Shown here in pieces: positions 62,531 through 64,000 of a stretch of 64,000 nucleotides of DNA. The notes under the pieces are model-generated. The model had not been told where the DNA came from. It was given only the letters and a program-made list of their open reading frames with translations, and did not search any database. Source of the stretch: Serratia nevei. Lineage in GTDB: Bacteria > Pseudomonadota > Gammaproteobacteria > Enterobacterales > Enterobacteriaceae. The position numbers were made by a program, and so were the translations under genes. The stretch is taken from NCBI RefSeq assembly GCF_037948395.1, contig NZ_CP149940.1, positions 620,001 through 684,000 of the forward strand, in the 5' to 3' direction. Each line of letters begins with the position of its first letter. Position 1 is the stretch's first letter.

Positions 62531-63818
62531 CGCTGCCATCGAGGATCTTCACGTAAGCCTGGGCGCGCTGTTCCTGCATCCAGGTCTGTGCTTCTTCGGC
62601 GAACTTACGGTTGAACAACATGCGGTAAGCGCGATCTTTTTGCGCGGCGTCGGTCTTATCCACCTGGCGGGTATCCAGCAGCTGGATCAGGTGCCAACCG
62701 AAGGAAGAGTGGACCGGCGCGCTGATTTCACCCTTGCTCAGCTTCAGCAATGCATCGCGGAAGGCCGGATCGTAGATGTCCGGGGAAGCCCAGCCCAGAT
62801 CGCCGCCCTGCATGGCGGAACCCGGATCCTGCGACAGCTGTTTGGCTTCGTCGGCAAACTTGGCGCGGCCGCTCTTGATCGCTTCCGCAACGGATTGCAG
62901 CTTGGCGCGCGCCTGATCGTCGGTCAGCACCACCGAAGGTTTCAGCAGGATGTGACGGGCGTGCACTTCGGTAACCGACACCGACTGGCTCGCGCCGCGG
63001 ATGTCGTTCACTTTCAGGATGTGGAAGCCGACGCCGGAGCGGATTGGGCCGACGACGTCGCCTTTCTTGGCGCTCACCAGACGTTCCGCGAACAGGGTCG
63101 GGATCTCTTGCAGCTTGCCCCAGCCCATGTTGCCGCCTTTCAGCGCCTGAGAGTCGGCGGAGTAAGTGATCGCCAGCTTGCCGAAGTCGGCGCCGCTGTT
63201 GATCTCACCCACCAGGCGTTTGGCCAGCTCTTCGGCTTTGTCGACCTGCTGCTGAGACGGGTTCTCCGGCAGCGGGATCAGGATGTGGCTGATGTTCATT
63301 TCGGTGTCGCTGCCGTTCTGCGCGCCCACCTGTTTGGCCAGCGAGTCCACTTCCTGCGGCAGGATGGTGACGCGGCGGCGCACTTCGTTGTTACGCACTT
63401 CGGAGATCAGCATCTCTTTGCGGATCTGCGAACGGTAGGTGTTGTAGTTCAACCCTTCGTACGACAGGCGGCTGCGCAGCTGATCGACGCTCATCTTGTT
63501 TTGTGCGGCGATATTGGCGATCGCTTTATCCAGATCGGCGTCGGACACGGTGATGCCCATTTTCTTGGCCATCTGCAGCTGGATGTTATCCATGATCAGG
63601 CGTTCGATGATCTGATGGCGCAGCGTCTTGTCGTCCGGCAGCTGTTGGCCGGCCTGCTGGGCGTTGAGCTTCACTGACTGCAACAGACCGTTGACGTCGC
63701 TTTCGAGTACCACGCCGTTATCCACGACGGCGGCGACTTTATCCACTTCTTGGGGTGCTGCGAACGCGGCATTGGCGCAAACCACCAATCCGAGAATAAG
63801 CGTTCTCCAGTTCTTCAT
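62517..63818 (-). CDS. surA: Periplasmic chaperone and prolyl isomerase SurA
   Basis: SurA escorts outer-membrane proteins such as LptD and porins across the periplasm to the Bam complex. The 433-residue protein has a signal peptide ([20 protein letters not shown]), an N-terminal chaperone domain, two parvulin domains (about 173-275 and 284-385, the first with [12 protein letters not shown], the second with [11 protein letters not shown]) and a C-terminal helix. The start at 63818 gives a normal signal peptide; longer frames upstream are polar. The 65-bp gap to lptD and overlap with pdxA fit the E. coli operon. Confidence 0.96.
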   Translation of the reverse strand: MKNWRTLILGLVVCANAAFAAPQEVDKVAAVVDNGVVLESDVNGLLQSVKLNAQQAGQQLPDDKTLRHQIIERLIMDNIQLQMAKKMGITVSDADLDKAIANIAAQNKMSVDQLRSRLSYEGLNYNTYRSQIRKEMLISEVRNNEVRRRVTILPQEVDSLAKQVGAQNGSDTEMNISHILIPLPENPSQQQVDKAEELAKRLVGEINSGADFGKLAITYSADSQALKGGNMGWGKLQEIPTLFAERLVSAKKGDVVGPIRSGVGFHILKVNDIRGASQSVSVTEVHARHILLKPSVVLTDDQARAKLQSVAEAIKSGRAKFADEAKQLSQDPGSAMQGGDLGWASPDIYDPAFRDALLKLSKGEISAPVHSSFGWHLIQLLDTRQVDKTDAAQKDRAYRMLFNRKFAEEAQTWMQEQRAQAYVKILDGSDAQQ

Positions 63819-63883
63819 ACATTTCCCATTATGTAATCCGCAAATGCGGGTGAAAGTTCTCGTTTTCAAAGTGTTGCAAAGCG

Positions 63884-64000
63884 TCAGAATGCGCGCTGAT
63901 ACGGCAGAATGCCGGAGCGCAGCATTTCTGCGGAGCCGAGACTATGATCGCTGCTCAGGCCGCGCAGTTCGACGTTGAACGAAACTCTGTTGTCGTAAAC
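63884..64000 (-). CDS. lptD: LPS-assembly outer-membrane protein LptD, C-terminal end
   Basis: The last 38 codons of a gene that begins beyond the window. They read [20 protein letters not shown] followed by a stretch ending [13 protein letters not shown] and a TGA (63884-63886), matching the C-terminus of E. coli LptD, the beta-barrel that inserts lipopolysaccharide into the outer leaflet. It is the first gene of the operon leading to surA, whose product helps fold it. Only the final beta-strand is visible. Confidence 0.93.
   Translation of the reverse strand, partial: VYDNRVSFNVELRGLSSDHSLGSAEMLRSGILPYQRAF

Overview
The window is GC-rich enterobacterial chromosome, most likely Serratia (S. 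marcescens group; inferred from gene order, protein similarity to E. coli and the accessory genes). It spans the region corresponding to E. coli K-12 minute 99.6 through 0 to about 1.2, from the 3' end of radA to the 3' end of lptD. The core gene order follows E. coli: radA-nadR, ettA, slt-trpR-yjjX-gpmB-rob-creA, arcA-yjtD-thrLABC-yaaA-alsT-talB-mog, satP, dnaK-dnaJ, nhaA-nhaR, rpsT, ribF-ileS-lspA-fkpB-ispH, dapB, carA-carB, kefF-kefC, folA, apaH-apaG-rsmA-pdxA-surA-lptD.

Several accessory blocks interrupt this backbone. (1) 1.9-5.4 kb: an orphan GT-C glycosyltransferase and a divergent oxidoreductase/LysR pair between nadR and ettA. (2) 7.2-9.6 kb: a YfiR-YfiN-YfiB cyclic-di-GMP signalling operon between ettA and slt. 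(3) 27.2-28.5 kb: an MFS symporter between mog and satP. (4) 41.9-46.2 kb: a LysR regulator divergent from an isocyanide synthase, an Fe(II)/2-oxoglutarate oxygenase and a UGT-type glycosyltransferase, between ispH and dapB. This is an isonitrile natural-product cluster with the same three-enzyme layout as the rhabduscin genes of Xenorhabdus/Photorhabdus and is the most interesting system here. (5) 54.7-56.7 kb: a LysE-type exporter and the YjjP-YjjB exporter between kefC and folA. (6) 57.5-59.4 kb: a Tat-exported PhoX phosphatase preceded by a clear Pho box between folA and apaH. Relative to E. coli K-12, creBCD, yaaI, rihC and the cai/fix carnitine genes are not at their usual places.

Regulatory sequence is readable at many points: a NadR box over the nadR ribosome binding site, a Trp operator at trpR, an FNR box upstream of arcA, the thr attenuator, a sigma-32 promoter at dnaK, two rpsT promoters 91 bp apart, Arg boxes at carA, a Pho box at phoX and numerous intrinsic terminators. 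UUG starts are chosen for rpsT, carA and alsT. Two short reading frames known from E. coli, yjjY and yaaY, survive here only as a frameshifted copy and as a promoter-overlapping fragment, suggesting that nucleotide-level regulation rather than protein is what is conserved. No tRNA, rRNA, CRISPR array, insertion sequence or prophage was seen.
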